DNA of 64,000 bases from Anarhynchus alexandrinus (lineage: Eukaryota; Chordata; Aves; Charadriiformes; Charadriidae). Of this stretch, positions 62,566 to 64,000 are shown piece after piece (within the stretch, counting starts at the first letter, position 1; every line of letters starts with the position of its first letter). Location of the stretch: contig VUYV01000074.1 of assembly GCA_008711295.1 (NCBI GenBank), positions 3,700,797-3,764,796 of the forward strand, given 5' to 3'. Position numbers and translations under genes: made by a program. The notes under the pieces were generated by a model. That model saw only the letters and a list, made by a program, of their open reading frames with translations, had not been told where the DNA came from and searched no databases.

Positions 62566-63307
62566 TGTCGTGGTTTAGGCCAAATTGGCTACTGGGGACC
62601 TAGGGGACCCCAGATGGGACCGACAGATGCTCCCCTCTACCCCTCTTCAGAGAGAGAGGCAGAGGAGGAAAAAGAGACTTATGAGTTTAGAAGGAACTAA
62701 ACTACTTTAATGAAATATTAATAATAAAATAAAAAGAAATAAAGAAAAATATATACAAAACCGTATCAAGCTCCCGAGATGACAATCACGACACCGGCTG
62801 GCACTGGGCCAGTCCCAGGCTGGACTCGGTGACGGACGGGAACTGGATTCCGGATCTGGATTCAGGATCGGGATCACAGGCAGACGAACAGAGTCCTCCT
62901 CAGACATCAGCCATTGTAGCCAGAGACAAGAGAGGCTGACCCTTTGATCCATCAGCTTTTATACTGAGCATGATGCAGATGGGATGGAATACCCTGTTGG
63001 TCAGTTTTGGGTCACCTGTCCTGTCCGCTCCTCCCTGCAGGTGGGACCCCACTATGTTTTTCGCTTCCGCCCTTCCAACGGGGCAAACAACAAAGTTGGT
63101 TGGCCTTGGGGGTTATAGCAACAAGTATAAGCAGGAGCCTCTCTGCATACCATGCCTGGGCAGCAGTTATAAACATTGGTCTTATCACTCTGAGAAAATG
63201 AGCATTTGTCTGCACAATATGCTGTTAATTTCAGTAGTTAGAAGAGGCCCAGCTAAGAAGCGAAGTTACTGAACAAAATTGGTTCTGTTTTACCTCAAAC
63301 CAGGACA
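62566..63307 (-). mobile_element. solo LTR 3 of an endogenous retrovirus, best preserved
   Basis: On the plus strand it runs from TGTCGTGGTTTAGGCC to CTCAAACCAGGACA, so on the minus strand it is TGTCCTGGTTTGAG...CCACGACA with intact TG/CA ends. A perfect 5-bp target duplication, GGCCC, lies at 62561-62565 and 63308-63312. A good TATA box (62956-62963) and an ATTAAA signal (plus-strand TTTAAT at 62706-62711) follow in U3-R-U5 order on the minus strand. There is no internal sequence, so it is solo. At 742 bp it is the longest of the three and differs in its middle, so it may be another subfamily. Confidence 0.88.
62956..62963 (-). promoter_or_regulatory. TATA box of solo LTR 3
   Basis: Plus strand CTTTTATA reads TATAAAAG on the minus strand, a consensus TATA box. 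It lies next to the U3 words GAGCATGATG and GGGATGGAATA shared with LTRs 1 and 2. Confidence 0.65.
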
Positions 63308-63312
63308 GGCCC

Positions 63313-64000
63313 ATTGCCGTGCTATCTGACTACAGAGTGCCAATTTAAGTGTCTACATCCCTGAAAGTGCAGTGCCCGTATTCCCAGGCCCAAATCCCTC
63401 TGCCTCGTGCAAGCATGCTGTGTCAAACTAGATAAGTGGGTAAATGCTAAAAATTTAGCAATTTAGCACGCGTGCAAAGCTGCCAACTGGCAAGAATCCT
63501 CAGAGCGGTAAGATGAAATATTCCGAGTTACAGAACAAAATGTCTGTGCTGGGATACTGAAATACATGTATTTAATGTACTACTTGAGCTTTAGTGGCAA
63601 ACCAGAATGAAAGCTATTTAAACAAATCCTCGCTTCATGTAACGTTGCTGTAGTCCAAGTCATTGCTCAGCATATCACGGAAGACAATATTATCCAGCTT
63701 TTGTTCAATACCAATTACTTTTCTGCTTCAAATAATAAGGAGCATTTTTCAAAAAAATGGGGTTTGCTTAGACATTAGGGAAAACAGAGTTAACAGACAT
63801 CAGAACTCTCTGTCTTGGGAAATTCGCTGCGAGGCAGGCACAAGTATAACAAAAGTAATTATGAGTGAATGCTGATAATTTATTTACTGGGATAGTAGCA
63901 TTGTTAGAGATGTCAAATCCTATTTATCTGCATCTTTATGAGTGGGCTTTTTGAAAGAGTTTCCATGTTTCCAGCAGTGAGACTCTAAGTTTCTAATGAG
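63313..64000. other. non-coding stretch, no gene recognised
   Basis: I see no gene. A small inverted repeat, GCTAAAAATTTAGC, lies near 63447-63460. The window ends in AT-rich ordinary sequence. Confidence 0.5.

Noticed and set aside
63760..63840. TTAGACATTAGGG...GGGAAATTC looked like part of a CR1 body
   Set aside because: The match is limited to scattered short words. The CR1 words expected on both sides are absent.
1..64000. Many open frames of 60-160 codons on both strands as possible genes
   Set aside because: In random 64-kb DNA read in six frames about one frame near 180 codons and many of 60-120 are expected. None has a known domain, they overlap on opposite strands, and many begin at non-ATG codons.
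1..64000. CRISPR arrays, tRNA, rRNA, bacterial promoters, operons or prophage
   Set aside because: No regularly spaced direct repeats, no tRNA A/B box pair or rRNA word was noticed, and the overall content is vertebrate non-coding DNA. A tRNAscan or Rfam search would settle small RNAs.

Overview
The window looks like vertebrate nuclear DNA, most likely from a bird. Three things in the sequence point that way. There is a clear 3' end of a CR1 retrotransposon (about 29275-29459), with the typical tail of ATTCTATGA-like units, and a second short CR1 tail (59659-59704). Three solo long terminal repeats (LTRs) belong to a type that I recognise as common in bird genomes. There are no Alu, B1 or recent L1 copies, and repeat density is low. 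Old MIR-type SINE remnants, a possible hAT element and two other old amniote-type repeats fit this. Nothing bacterial is present: no operons, rRNA, CRISPR or dense coding.

I recognise no protein-coding gene. The longest open frames (about 150-180 codons) are what chance gives in 64 kb read in six frames, and none shows a known domain. The best exon candidate is an 88-bp open segment (46275-46362) with a strong acceptor and a GTAAGA donor. A 532-bp open segment (16382-16913) and a possible last exon (58214-58495) are weaker. The window is therefore best read as intergenic or long-intron DNA.

Layout. 1-26 kb: unique non-coding sequence with a few hairpins, one MIR remnant (11625-11705), an imperfect 82-bp foldback (21464-21545) and a 17-bp tandem duplication (24293-24326). 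26.0-26.7 kb: solo LTR 1, with a rearranged promoter area. 29.3 kb: CR1. 30.2-30.7 kb: AT-rich block full of homeodomain-type TAATTA sites, possibly a conserved enhancer. 31-36 kb: old repeats, a small tandem repeat and a perfect hairpin. 36.15-37.08 kb: a MIR fragment cut by solo LTR 2, then an old amniote repeat. 37.4-38.4 kb: the second and larger TAATTA-rich enhancer-like block. 41.4 kb: possible hAT MITE. 46.3 kb: best exon candidate. 48.3 kb: nested AT palindrome. 50-58 kb: unremarkable. 58.9-60.6 kb: two MIR remnants, a CR1 tail and a G-quadruplex motif. 62.57-63.31 kb: solo LTR 3, the best preserved.

All three LTRs lie on the minus strand and have 5-bp target duplications (one with a single mismatch), which suggests class III (ERVL-like) integration. 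No new multi-gene system is visible. The most useful leads are the exon candidate, the two TAATTA-rich blocks, the foldback at 21.5 kb and the rearranged LTR 1 promoter.
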